From Haematococcus lacustris (Eukaryota > Chlorophyta > Chlorophyceae > Chlamydomonadales > Haematococcaceae), in NCBI GenBank assembly GCA_030144725.1, contig JASKMD010000016.1:1045075-1109074 (forward strand): a DNA stretch of 64,000 bases, written 5' to 3'. The notes below the pieces were generated by a model that had not been told where the DNA came from, ran no database searches, and saw only the letters and a program-made list of their open reading frames with translations. The first letter of the stretch is position 1. Every line of letters begins with the position of its first letter. Position numbers and translations under genes: made by a program. Shown piece after piece: positions 24,961 to 42,700 of the stretch.

Positions 24961-25536
24961 CATTAAACACATCAACAGCCAGCAATATACAATGACGTCA
25001 CGCACACGGCAATTCAGGATGGCCCTAACTATCAATTCTCGTTGTCATGATCTCCATTCTGGTTGATCTAAATGATACGACATCACAAGCAAAACAATCC
25101 ATTCCCATCGTGAATCTGCGCATTCAAAGGTTCGAGACTGTACACGATACAGTTCCTCTACTTGCTAGCCATGCGCAAACTGCAATGACACAATGCACAA
25201 GACATAACTACCAAACCTTGAAGGTCGTGGCATTCTTTTGTACATTTGTTGATAAGGCTATACATCTGCTTAGGCATGTGTACAAGTATTCTATATCTAA
25301 AGGAGACCACTGACCGAGGAGATTTGGAGGGGATGATGAGTGGTATCAAAAGCCTCGCCAATGACAATGTGAGGTTCAGTATACGAACAGGACAGCGGCC
25401 AACTTTTGCCACGTGAATGCATCATTCTTGACTGATTGACCCACGCAGCGGGGGTTGGCTCTCACTTTGACCTTACTTAGACAAGACTTCAGGCAGGCCT
25501 GGACCTACGGACCTGACCAACAACCTCGGACAAGCT
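24961..25536. other. AT-richer spacer upstream of GH9-C
   Basis: Noticeably lower GC than the flanking genes. No recognised gene. Promoter elements for GH9-C should lie near its 3' end but none can be named. Confidence 0.4.
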
Positions 25537-31805
<6,269 letters not shown>

Positions 31806-32231
31806 TGTGTGATTGCAACAGTGAGGCATGGAGCTCTCAGATGCATGGGGGGTTGGACTCTAGACATATCAAGGAGTGGGGAAGGTGCCTATATGGTGTA
31901 CATATCTGCATAGGCATGGCTTGAACATGCATAAGTTATCAGGCTTTGAATACGCTGCGTGCGATGAATCCTTCCTACATACGTGTTTTTGTTATTACAT
32001 GCAAATGAGTGTAAACGTGATTAAGTGGGCAAATGCCTCACACTTAAAGGTAGGTTATTTGTTATCTATGATTCTATGCTATCTGTTTGAACTATTCCAA
32101 TTGAGTACTGGCACAGACACTACCATGCAAGCCGTCTTTCCTGGGCTTTGTGTGGGCGGTCTTGTAGCTTGTTGGCCAGCTTTGGCTACTCTTTCACCTG
32201 GGAAAGCAGCGCTTACTGGCTAGTCCATGCG
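31806..32231. other. 3' flank of GH9-C
   Basis: AT-richer sequence with no recognised gene. A polyadenylation signal of the green-algal TGTAA type is not obvious, though TGTAAAC occurs near 32,010. Confidence 0.4.
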
Positions 32232-32408
32232 TGCCAGTCAATCAGGCTTTGTAAACTATGTTGTTTATAGTTGGCTTGTGGTGAATTATGTAATAAAAGA
32301 TATCACTTTCGCCCCACTCCGGTTGCCGGCCCTCCGGTTGGACGGCGACCTGATGCACCCCCCAGCACGGACACTCCGCTCCGATGGTGTTGCTCAGTCC
32401 CTGGGATG

Positions 32409-33281
32409 TCCTTGACCCTGACCTGCAAGTGGTGAATGGGATGAAGTGGGTGTCCCGCCAGCACAACCACCAGGAGAGGGGAGTGGCGATGTACCTGGGA
32501 GCGGGCAACTTCAGCCAGGGTGGGTGGAAGGCGGGGGCGGTGCGGGAGGGGTTTCGCATGGTGGTGGAGCAGCCTAGCAGGCCCAGCACGGTTGACAGGC
32601 CTGACAGGCTGGTGATCGTGGATGAGTTCCGCACCACCCGTTGTCAGCTCGTCCGTGCATGGCCGCCAGCCTCGTGAGCTGCACCTGCCAGATGACCGGC
32701 CTAGGCCCGCAGACTGGGTACCCCCAGCAGGCCAGGTCAACCAGCGGCTGTTGCGCCCAGCCTGGAGCCTGCGGCATGCTAAGGATGTGCGGGGCGTGAA
32801 GTGGTGCCATGAGGTGCCGCCCAACCCCCCTCCCCCTCCCCCAGCTCAGCACCCACCTGCCCCTCCCCCAGCCCAGGACCCCCCTGCCCCTCCCCCAGCC
32901 CAGGACCCCCCACCCCCTCCCCCAGCCCAGGCCCCACCACCCCCACCTGCTCAGGACCAGCCCCCTGCCCAGGCCCCACCTGGCCCAGCCCCACGACCCC
33001 AGGCTCCCTCATGGGGCAGGTGGCTGGACCGGGACACCGCCCCCTGCCTCAACTACTAGCGCATAGGGGAGAGCATGCAGCGCCCACTAGAGCTGTGCAG
33101 CTATGAGGGCTTGAAGGCTCTGCCCCCTATTGGCAAGGAGTACCAGCAGGGCTACAAGCGGGTCAATGATCGGCTGCCCAAGGTCAAGCAGCGGCTGCAC
33201 CGGGCTGCGGAGTACCGCCGAGGCATTGATGGCCAGGCCCGCAACAATGCATGGGCCCTAGTAGTTTACACAGGCTATTAG
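32409..33281 (+). pseudogene. Fanzor F2 coding remnant (RuvC-II to C-terminus)
   Basis: Contains MKWVSRQHNHQERGVAMYLG, VDEFRTTR near 32,622, then a 1-base insertion (CGTTGTCAG where F1 has CGTGTCAG) that shifts the frame. In the second frame it continues HGRQPRELHLPDD, a Pro-rich linker and GRWLDRDT. An in-frame TAG follows NY, as in F1, before RIGESMQRPLELC. The C-terminus GKEYQQGYKRVNDRLPKVKQ is better preserved than in F1. Confidence 0.72.
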
Positions 33282-33482
33282 CCTTACAAACCATTAAGTT
33301 GTTAGTTTTGATGAGGTGCTCAGTGGTCAAAGGGGATCAGCCCCAGGAAAGAGTGCCATCGGTGTGGGGTTTGTAGTCATCAAGGGTGCGACCGAGGTTG
33401 CTTCAACTTGATTGGAGTAGCTGAGTGGGATTACCCACAGGCAAACATGTTGTTCCTTGTTGAATGAGTTTTGTTTGTCTGA
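33270..33482 (+). ncRNA. Candidate Fanzor guide RNA and right end, F2
   Basis: Second copy of the conserved 3' region. GTGGGATTACCCAC is a perfect 5-bp stem with an ATTA loop, and GGGGATCAGCCCC keeps the GGGG/CCCC stem with a loop change. Lacks the 25-base duplication of F1. The RNA role is inferred from the family only. Confidence 0.45.
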
Positions 33483-33530
33483 CCAAGGAGAGATGCAGCA
33501 CTGAGCCAGCACTGGGTTAGGTGGTCTAAC

Positions 33531-34639
33531 ATGGGCAAGCTTCGCAGCAAGGGGTTTCAGTTTGAGAGGACTGTGGAGACAGACGGTGTCAGCGTGTGTG
33601 TGCAATACACATGCCCCCTCCCCCCTCCTCCAGCCCCACCCCCTGCGGCCAGCAGCAACAGCTGCCCAAGTGCAGCAGCAGCAGCGGCCCATGCAGTGGG
33701 ACTCCCCCACATAGGCAAGGCCCTAGCCGAGCCGCGTGAGTTTGTGTTTGATTCAGCCACACAGATCGGGGTGGGCATAGACCCCGGCGTCACCCAGGCA
33801 GTCAGTGCAGCCTCCAGATCTGGGACCCGGAGTCAGGCCAGCTGGTAGCTGAGCAGCTGGACCGGTGGAAGCTGACCAAGGGCCAGGTGACGCATGCCAG
33901 CGGCCTGAACAATTCCCGCTGTGACACCCAGCCGAGCTAGCACCCATCCAGCCCCACCTCCAGCACCTGGCAGCAGCCAGCTCAGCCGGCACCTGGCTGG
34001 TGGCCAACCTGAAGCACATCACCACCACCCTGGCCACCTGGGATGTGGTGTGCAGGTGTACCTGGACCCCAAGTGGGCACGGCAGCGGCTAAGGCTGTAC
34101 GGAGCCCAGGACCGGGCACTGGAGCAGTGCTTCAAGAAGGTGAGGGTGGGTGGGTGGGTGGGTGGGTGGGTGGGAGAGTTATGTGTTGAGATGTGGTGGG
34201 TTGAGCATGAGGTGAAAGAGTGGTTGACTGGTGCCACCATGTCAACTACCCCGTGTGCCTTGTGTGCATGCCTGCAGCTGGAGGAGGACATGGCTGAGGT
34301 GTCCATGGAGCGCCATGGGCGTGCCAAGCAGCTGGTGGTGTTCTTTGGAGCAGCTAGCATTGGCACTGGGGGAGGGTGGGGTGCTGATGCGGTGTGTGCG
34401 TGCCTGCTGCAAGGTGGTGTGCAGGCCCAGGGGGTCAGACCAGCGTCGGGGCAGGGTAGTGCTAGCGAACATGCAGCGCATTGGGGAGAGCAGGTGGCGG
34501 CTCACTGGAGCTGTGCTGGTGGCCTGAGCAGACAGCTCTGCCAGCCAAGGGCAAGGAGTACCCTGGCCTGGGGTACAAGCGGCTGCGAGACAAGCCACCC
34601 AAGGCCCAGCAGCAGCAGCAGCCTGCCGCGGCACAGTAG
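33531..34639 (+). pseudogene. Fanzor copy F3, RuvC-III deleted
   Basis: Reads KLRSKGFQFERTVETDGVSV, a short Pro/Ala linker, FDSATQIGVGIDPGVTQAVS (RuvC-I Asp in DPG), then EQLDRWKLTKGQVTHASGLN in another frame. After a (GGGT)n stretch at 34,141-34,172, possibly an intron, it continues ERHGRAKQLVVFFGAASIGT, GGGWGADAV and KVVCRPRGSDQRRGRVVL. The sequence then passes straight to NMQRIGESRW. The VDEFRTT...DRDT part is missing, so two catalytic residues are lost. It ends in a basic tail with a Gln run and TAG at 34,637. It is diverged from F1/F2 and starts about 50 bases after the right end of F2. Confidence 0.75.
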
Positions 34640-35532
34640 TGTGTGCCCCGCTTTGCTGAGCTGTTATCAGCCTCACAATCAGCGCATGTTTTCATGGCAA
34701 CTCTACACAATAGCCCTCGCAGTCAGGCAATAGTGTAGGTGGCAGGCACGCCTGCACCATGTCCATGTGCATTGGGTCTACTCCACACAACCCAATAACA
34801 CCATTTGAGTCGGGCCGCTATTGCCCACTAGTGGTCCCTAGTATTCCTGCGAGTGGTCAACTGGAGGCCCAAATGGAGGCTCAAATGGAGGCCCTAGTGA
34901 GGGACAAGGGGGCTAGTGTTAGGCTGTAAGTGAGGGTAAGGGGCTTAGGGTCAGATACCTGTTTTGGGTCATCTAGCCACACCCTAGTGGGGCTATCATG
35001 AGGGTGGAAAACTGCCACTATGTCATAACTGTGACAACATGGGGTGTGTGACCTTCTCACACTTGGAGCTCTTCACATAACTGGAAGTATTGCAATGGTA
35101 GCCTACCAGCCTTTGATAACGGGTACTAGATAATAGACAGCACGTTATGCACTTACTAGGGAAAACATGGGCTCGGAGGGTGCAAACTAACCTCCAAGAG
35201 TGCAAACTAACCTCCAAGGCTTAGAGGGTACGAAAGCACCACAAGGGTGCTCATGGAAGCTAGTCTGAACATTTGCTAGCTTGTGCAGATGCTGCAGCTC
35301 TCTCCTGCATGCCAGCCATGACATGCTCTTCTCGCATCACAGCGTGCCTAGCAAAAGGCACCATCAAACTAAGGCTTTAGTAAAGCATGGCTAGCATGTA
35401 CGCATGACTAACTGCCAAGCTTGATGCGCCGGCAGCAAGCAGCGATGGCGCTAGCTAGCATGGCGGGGGGTTCGGCATGAGCTCCGAAGAGCGGGGCATC
35501 ACTCATGGGTTGGACTTGCATCCGGCGCGCGC
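34640..35532. other. Intergenic, no gene seen
   Basis: Contains short repeats such as AGGCYCAAATGGAGG near 34,870 and GTGCAAACTAACCTCCAAG twice near 35,180-35,215. Just upstream of 35,533 a short frame (MRRQQAAMALASMAG from about 35,430) would make a basic, Ala-rich presequence if one base in the GGGGGG run at 35,464 were in error; this is speculative. Confidence 0.4.
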
Positions 35533-37041
35533 ATGTTCAGCGCTGCGCAGCCCGACCCCGAGCCTGTTGAGTCTGCCGCCGAGGACGCGACATCTGAGGC
35601 AGCAAGCCTTCGGGGTGAGCAAATCACAGTTCTGATCCGCCACTGCCTGGCGCTATTGCTCGTGTTCCTAGCACCTGATAAACATGTATCCTCCACGCTA
35701 CCGCCCTGTCCAGCGTCTGCTCTACGCGACGCCGCAACCTGCCTGCCTGTCTGTCTGCTTATAGGTCTCCTGGCACCTTTTCAAACAGGGCATCAGGCAC
35801 CGGCTGCATCAGGCGGTGCAGGGGGCCCCAGCAGCGGACCCAGCAGCCGGCCCCTGCGCTTTAGTGACCTGCCAGCCACCCCCCAGCTGGTGAGTGCCTT
35901 GGACCATGGCTAGGGCCTCAGGAAGGCTGCAGAGCGGGAGCGCTTGAACAAGTGGTGAGGAGGGTCAGGGGCACGACAGCGGGCTTGGCATGGAAGTGCC
36001 TAGTGGCGACTGCCATGCAACAGTGGCGAGGACTCTCCCCATGGATCCAGCCATGGAGCATGCAGCTCCTGGGACACCATGTTGGCTGCTCAAATGGGGT
36101 AAGACAGAAAGCAAAGGAGTGGCAAAGGGTTTCTCCTATGGATCCAGCCATGCAGCATGACAGACAGTGCAGAAAACGACATGAACAGACCAGAGCGCAG
36201 TGCGTGCCGCTGCCTATGCTCATATGCTCTGGCTGCAGATGGAGTCGTTCACGTCCAGCAAGAACCCTGGCGCCCCGCTCCTGGACATCCCCTCCTGGCT
36301 GGACCTGCACTTCCCCTCCCTGGCAGTGAGACCGCGCAGGCAAGGCAGCAGGCAGCGGCAGGCAGCGGCAGGCAGCGGCAGGCACGTCACCTCCCTGCAC
36401 TGCTCTGCACCCCTCACTCCTTTGCCCCTCACTCCTTTGCCCTGCATACTCCAACTACACCTTGAAGTACATCCTCTGGGGTGTGGTGCGCAGACGTAAT
36501 GGATTGCGGGAGGTGTTGCAGGAGGGGTGGGTGGGCAGGGTGGGGTGGAAGGGTGGGGTGGGCGGGTAGTGTAGGGAAGGGTGCTTAGGGTAGGGTGGGG
36601 TGGAGGGTGGGGTGGTGGTAGAGTATGGGTAGAGGGAGGAGGTACAGGAGGTCCTGGGCAGGGGGGGCAGGGGAGGGGGGTGAAAGGCTGCGATTGCAGG
36701 GTAGGGAGGTTAGTGCCTGGGAGGTCCAGTGCAATGCCCGTGAGTCATCCTCACTGTCCATAGTGAACACCGCATGCACCCGCTAGCCCATAGCCACCCA
36801 GCATGTGTAGGGCAGCAGGGGCTGCAGCACCTCACCTTCACCTGCCTCCCAGCATGTGTGGTGGAATAGGGGCTGTACCTCACCCTTGGCATGCCACCTC
36901 AATGCATGCAGCGGCTTCTATGACTGGCTGACCTGGATGGCGCAGCACCTGCCGCGGGACCAGCAGCGCCTGTACCTCGCCCTGGACCAGCACATGGGCC
37001 ATGAGCCCAGCCGGCTGCGCCTCATGCGCAAAGCCCAGTGG
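35533..37041 (+). CDS. 5' exons of the mS35-like gene
   Basis: Exon 1 (MFSAAQPDPEPVESAAEDAT) through exon 5 (YDWLTWMAQHLPRDQQRLYL). Exon 2 ends LRFSDLPATPQL at a GTGAGT donor. Reading past that donor gives VSALDHG, TAG, GLRKAAERERLNKW, which looks protein-like and runs naturally into exon 3 (MESFTSSKNPGAPLLDIPSW). The intron may therefore be a recent reinterpretation of exon sequence, or the TAG and a 1-base loss are errors. Exon 4 (YILWGVVRRRNGLREVLQEG) was found from phase and is tentative. Confidence 0.5.
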
Positions 37042-39763
37042 GTGGGTGGGTGGGTGGGTGGGTGGGCGGGCGGGCGGGCGGGCGGGCGGGCGGGCGGGCC
37101 GGCGGGCCGGCGGGCGGGCGGGCGGGCGGGGCGGGCGGGCGGGCGGGCGGGCGGGCGGGCGGGCGGGGCGGGCGGGCGGGCGGGCGGGCGGGCGGGCGGG
37201 CGGGCGGGCGGGCGGGCGGGCGGGCGGGCGGGCGGGCGGGCGGGCGGGCGGGCGGGCGGGCGGGCGGGCGGGCGGGCGGGCGGGCGGGCGGGCGGGCGGG
37301 CGGGGCGGGCGGGCGGGCGGGTGGGTGGGTGGGTGGGTGGGTGGGTGTCTCAGCTGTCTGTCTTAGCTGTGTATAGACTGTACACAGTAACTTGCATAAT
37401 TCCGGCCATTTTCCATATCATGGAGTAGGGGCTTCAAGCCTGCTGTTTAGCAATAGCAGACTACCGTACTATCTCTTTCGATTCGCAAGGCCCCCAAAAA
37501 TAGAAATTAATATACAGTTTTGAGGATGTGGGTGTGATTATAGTTATTCACTCCTCTGAACACTCAAACTTGCCCTAGCAATCACCCCATGCCGCAGCCT
37601 TGGCCAAGGCAAGCACCTCAGTAGCTGACTTGGTGCGGTTAGCCTCCCAGGCTGCTGCCCCAGCTTGGCCAGCCACCCCGGCTGACCAGCCACCCCAGCC
37701 TGACCAACTACCCCAAAATCTGACTTTGAGCAGCCAGCCACCCCGGCTTAGCATTCTTGCAGCCGCCAAGGACGAGGTCACTCATGCCGTTGATGTGCTG
37801 GTGGGCTGCAACAACCCGTAACAGGCTGATAGGCTTTATGCATTTGCCGCTGATCAAGAGCGGCCTTTGATGGAGCATCACGATTGAGAACCCTCTGATA
37901 GTGCATTTCATCGTGTTGGTCAGCCTGGCGTAGCAAAGTTTTGGCTGGGTCGTCAACACCACAAAGCGGTCCATCGCAGCACCACTTACGCAGGTCAAAT
38001 AACTGTTTGACCACTCCGCGATTCAGTAAGAATTCACATTGTTTACTCGTTCGCGACTTCGCGAGGCTAAAAAAACAAATCGCGGACGCGAATCGAAAGA
38101 GAGAGTACGGTAATGCTTATGCCTATATTTATAGTTATGTGTCCATGTAGGGTTCAGGGTATTGTATGCAAGCCAGGGATAGGCCACCCTGCACAGTTGG
38201 CCACAACCAGGAGGTGCTGGGCAGCTGGGTGTTGCTGCACAGCTCAGCTGGCCTGTGTGGGCTGGGGCACCTGCAGGAGCTGGCCTGCCTTTGGGACTGG
38301 CAGCATCGCAGAGCAGCTGTGGGCTTACCTGCAGAGCTCACACAGCAGGTGCCCCTCCCCCTCCCCCTCCCCCTCCCCCTGCCCCTCCCCCTCCCCCTCC
38401 CCCTCCCCCTCCCCCTGCCCCTCCCCCTCCCCCTGCCCCTCCCCCTCCCCCTCCCCCTCCCCCTCCCCCTCCCCCTCCCCCTCCCCCTCCCCCTCCCCCT
38501 CCCCCTCCCCCTCCCCCTCCCCCTCCCCCTCCCCCTCCCCCTCCCCCTCCCCCTCCCCCTCCCCCTCCCCCTCCCCCTCCCCCTCCCCCTCCCCCTCCCC
38601 CTCCCCCTCCCCCTCCCCCTCTCCCCCCTGCTCATCCTCTGTCTCTCCCCACTCCCCTCCAGGAAATAGACGCGGCAGCAGCGGCAGCGCAGGCCCAGCA
38701 CCAGGCTGCGCTATCCAGTGCCCAGGCGGTAGCACAGTCAGCAGACTTGCAGGCCGCAGAGGCTGAGCGTCACGCCACCCCCCCTCACTGGCTTGCCGCG
38801 ACTCGCTGCCCTCGCCAAGGTGAGGGTGTGCATGGCACCCCTGCCCCTCCCGCTGCTGCCCCTGCCTCTACTCCACCACATACAATGCCTGAGCCACACC
38901 CCTGGCTTGGCTACACCTCCTCCTACCCCGTGCCTCCTTCCCCCTCCCTCCCTTCCCGACTGCTCCCTCACGCCCCCTCACTATGGTGTCTGCGCTCCAC
39001 ACCCCTGCCATACACAACAGTTTTTTCTAATAAGCTTCAACCTGCTGCCTTGCTCGTTTGTCTGCACCCTTCGCTCAAGCCTACTTAAACTATCTATCCA
39101 TGTTGATAATACGTAAGCTTACTTACCAGCACAGCCCCTAGTAGCCCTTGTTGCCCTGGGCACCCTGACTCGCCGCAGGCTGCTGCTCAGCTGGGGGCTG
39201 CTGCTGCCGCCCACGCAAAGCTGGCCTGCCTATCCCTCCCCAGCCCTGCGCCCTCCCTGCTGCCTGAGCTGTCAGCAGCCGTAACCAAGGCCCGGCAAGC
39301 CGCCACTGCCGCCACCGCTGCTGCCGAGGCGGGAAATGCTGAGGCCACCGCTGCGGCTGCAGCCACGGCGAAACAGGCAGGCCAGCAGGCACGAGCTCTG
39401 GCAGCTGCCATCGCTCCTTCTGCTGCTGGCCACATGAGGGAGCTGGGGGTGGTGCAAGCCTCCTCAACCACCTTAACCGCCTCAACTGCTAAAACAACCA
39501 CCTTGGCAGTTGGCGGCGCGTCGCCTGCTTCCAGCACTTCTCGCCCGGGTGAGGGGGGGAGAGGGGGAGGAAGGGAGGAGCAGGGAGGAGGAGGAGGGGA
39601 GGAGGGAGGAGTAGCGAGGAGGGAGGGAGCGAGGAGGGAGGGAGCGAGGAGGAGGGAGGAGAAGGGAGGAGGAGGGGAGGAGCAGGGTCAGGGAGGAGGA
39701 GGAGGAGAGCAATTTAGGAGGGGAGGAAGGTGGAGAACTCTCTCCCTATGTCCCTTTGAGAAA

Positions 39764-39799
<36 letters not shown>

Positions 39800-42700
39800 C
39801 GCCGCCCTCGCCATCAGGCGTGCATCAAGGGAGGAGAGGAAGAGAGGAGGCGTGCCCTTGCTGCCCTCCCACCAGCTATGTCCCTCAGCTACTATTTATC
39901 ATGGTGTGCAACTGCTGCCCCGCTGGCTGGCCCCAACTACTGCCCCCGCTGGCTGCCCCCAACCCCCAACCAGGTCTGCTGTGACTCCTGCCAGAGTCCA
40001 CATGCAGCCTCCACATGCATCGCCCCTGACCGCCCTTTGTTGCACTTGACCGTCCTTGACCGCCCTTGGTTGCGTGCTCCCGAGCGTGCTGCCCCCTGTT
40101 GTGCCCCTCAGGCGGGTTGCTGGCTCGCATGAAAGCTGCGGAGCGGCAGCCGGAGACCGCAGCCGAGGAGCGGCGCACACGCCTGGTGAGCAGCTGCAGC
40201 ACCACCTGCAAGGCCCACTCCTCTCTCTGACACCCCCATCAACACCCCCACCACCCCACCACCCTGTCAAGCCACCAGCACCAGCACCAGCACCAGCACC
40301 CTGACACAGTCATAGGTGTGCCCCTCAGCCCTGAACTGCCTGCACCACCCCCACCCCCACCCCCACCCTGTCACAGTCATAGGAGTGCTACAAGGTGCAG
40401 CAGATGGAGGTGCTGCAAGACTGTTGCCGCAGCACCTACATAGGCTCAGGGGCCCAGCCAAGCTCAGCACAGACATAGGCACACATGTGCTGTCAAGTAC
40501 CTGTCAAAGGGCTCAAGTACCTCAAGGGCCTCAAGGGCGCACATAGCATCAGGGGTCAGGCTGGTGTCTGGGGCCTGCTCAGGGTCCCTGCTGTTGTCCA
40601 GCCACCATCACACCCATGGCTACCAGGACCCCCCTCTCCATCCAGCCAGCATCACACAGCCACCATGACCCCCCTCTCCATGACATGCTCTTAGGCAGTG
40701 CGGGTCCCAGCCCCTAGGCCACCTCACAGTCAGTCCGCCCAGTTGAACACCACCTCCCCTCTCAGCCAGGCTGTGCCCCTGACCGCCTAAAACCCCTCAG
40801 GCAATGCAAGTGGCCCTCCCTCCCTCCTTCACCCCCTCCCTCCTTCACCCCCTCCCTCCTTCACCCCCTCCCTCCTTTCCCTGTTACCTTGATGACACCT
40901 TGCTGCCCCTGCTGCCCCTGCTGCTCTGCTCCCTCCCTCCTCCCCTCCCCTCCTCCCCCCCTGCTTGTTCCCTGCAGCGTCAGCTGGGTCTGACTCCGGA
41001 GCAGAGCGCCCTGGTGGCCAGCCTGGGGCCGCAGGTGCTGTCAGGGGCGCTGCAAACCCTGATGGCGCAGTTCAACAGGCGGGTCGACCGAGGTGCGCAG
41101 CTGCTGGGCAGCCCTCAGGCCAGCAGGTGCGGGGGAGGGGGGAGGGGGGAGGGGGGAGGGGGGAGGGGGGAGGGGGGAGGGGGGAGGGGGGTGGCGACGT
41201 GTGCTTTGACTACCTCAACCTCACAACCACTCCCATGTCTTTTGCTGGCCAGTTCACGATTTCCTGCCTGCCGCACCGTCATCATGGCAGTGCCCTACCA
41301 TCTTCTTCCTCCACGACTGCCACCCGCCATGCGCTTGTCTTTTCTGCTGCTGGCAGGGCTAAGGAGATGCTGCTGGCTGAAGCAGCTGCCCGTGCAGCAG
41401 TGGCTGACGCTAGCAGTTTAGAAGGAGTGGGTACAGGTGAGGTGCGGGAGGGGCGGTGGGCATGAAGCTGCATCACACAGCATGCACCAGAAAGATAAAA
41501 ACTAAGAGATTATACGAAAAGCAGTCGCCTTCGTGACAGGGCAAAATCTGCCCCCACGAGTTTGCCCCTTCACCGCAGAGCACATCTTTGCGTCTGACTA
41601 GGTTCGAACCCATGACCTTCGCCTCCGCCGAAGCGCCTTTGGCCACTCGCCCATATAGAGGAGTAGGGGGACCGACCTGTCTGCCTGCACCAAGACATGT
41701 CAACACTGCTGCCGCTGCTGCCTCTGCCGTGCAGGAGGGGCCAGCAGCCAGGCTGCCCCTGTTGTACCGCCCTCAGCCAGCCTGGCTTCAGGTGCGGCTG
41801 CTGCCATGAGGCTGGGCTGGCTCTGTGCTGTGGAATGTGGTTGCTTGTACACCCTGACCCTGACCCTGACCCTGACCCTGACCCTGACCCTGACCCTGAC
41901 CCTGACCCTGACCCTGACCCTGACCCTGACCCTGACCCTGACCCTGACCCTGACCCTGACCCTGACCCTGACCCTGACCCTGACCCTGACCCTGATCAGG
42001 TACCCCCCTTCAATGCAGCAGCTTTAGCCGTCCAGACCATGCTGGCCACCAGAACAGCTGCTGCCCAGCATCCCCCCCAGCCCCATGTCAGCCAGGCAGC
42101 AGCAGGCGGGGGGGCTAGCACCGGCAAGGAGAGTGTCACACATGCAGCGGACACAGCATCCAGCCAACAGGCGAAGCCTGCATCTGATGCAGTCAGCAGC
42201 AGCGCCAGCAGCAGCAGCGGCGGGGGGGCCAACGTTGCATCTGGGGGTGATGAGGGGCAGCAGCAGCCCTTAAAGGACATTCATTGGGGCCAACTGCCAG
42301 CACTCAATCAACAGGTGCGCGCTGCAAGCTGTAGGCAGGGTCAGGGTCAGGGGCAGGGGCAGGGGCAGGGGCAGGGGCAGGGGCAGGGGCAGGGGCAGGG
42401 GCAGGGGCAGGGGCAGGGGCAGGGGCAGGGGCAGGGGCAGGGGCAGGGGCAGGGGCAGGGGCAGGGGCAGGGGCAGGGGCGGGGGCGGGGGCGGGGGCGG
42501 GGGCGGGGGCGGGGGCAGGGGCAGGGGCAGCAGGAAGACAAGATTGCGCGGAGAGATTGCCCACTCCCCACTCCCCACTCCTTGCCCCTGCCATCAGCAC
42601 TGGCCCCTCAGCTGATGGCCTGGTGGCGCAAAGATGACGCTCCAGCCCCCAGCCCCAGCCCCAGCCCCAGCCCCCAGCCCCCAGCCCCAGCCCCTGCCTG

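Larger units (their letters stand above)
32232..33482 (+). mobile_element. Fanzor element F2, internally deleted
   Basis: Left end (TGCCAGTCAATCAGG) and right end (GAATGAGTTTTGTTTGTCTG) match F1, but the element is only 1.25 kb. From the left end it jumps, at GATGTCCTTGACCCTGACC, into the segment before RuvC-II. The N-terminal domain and RuvC-I are gone. One CCCTGA unit survives at the junction, suggesting that the breakpoint lay in the array seen in F1. Confidence 0.78.

Noticed and set aside
35913..35915. Nuclear stop-codon reassignment (TAG read as Gln)
   Set aside because: TAG at Gln positions occurs only in decayed Fanzor copies and at one doubtful exon border. TAG also ends the well-supported mS35 domain at 61,344.
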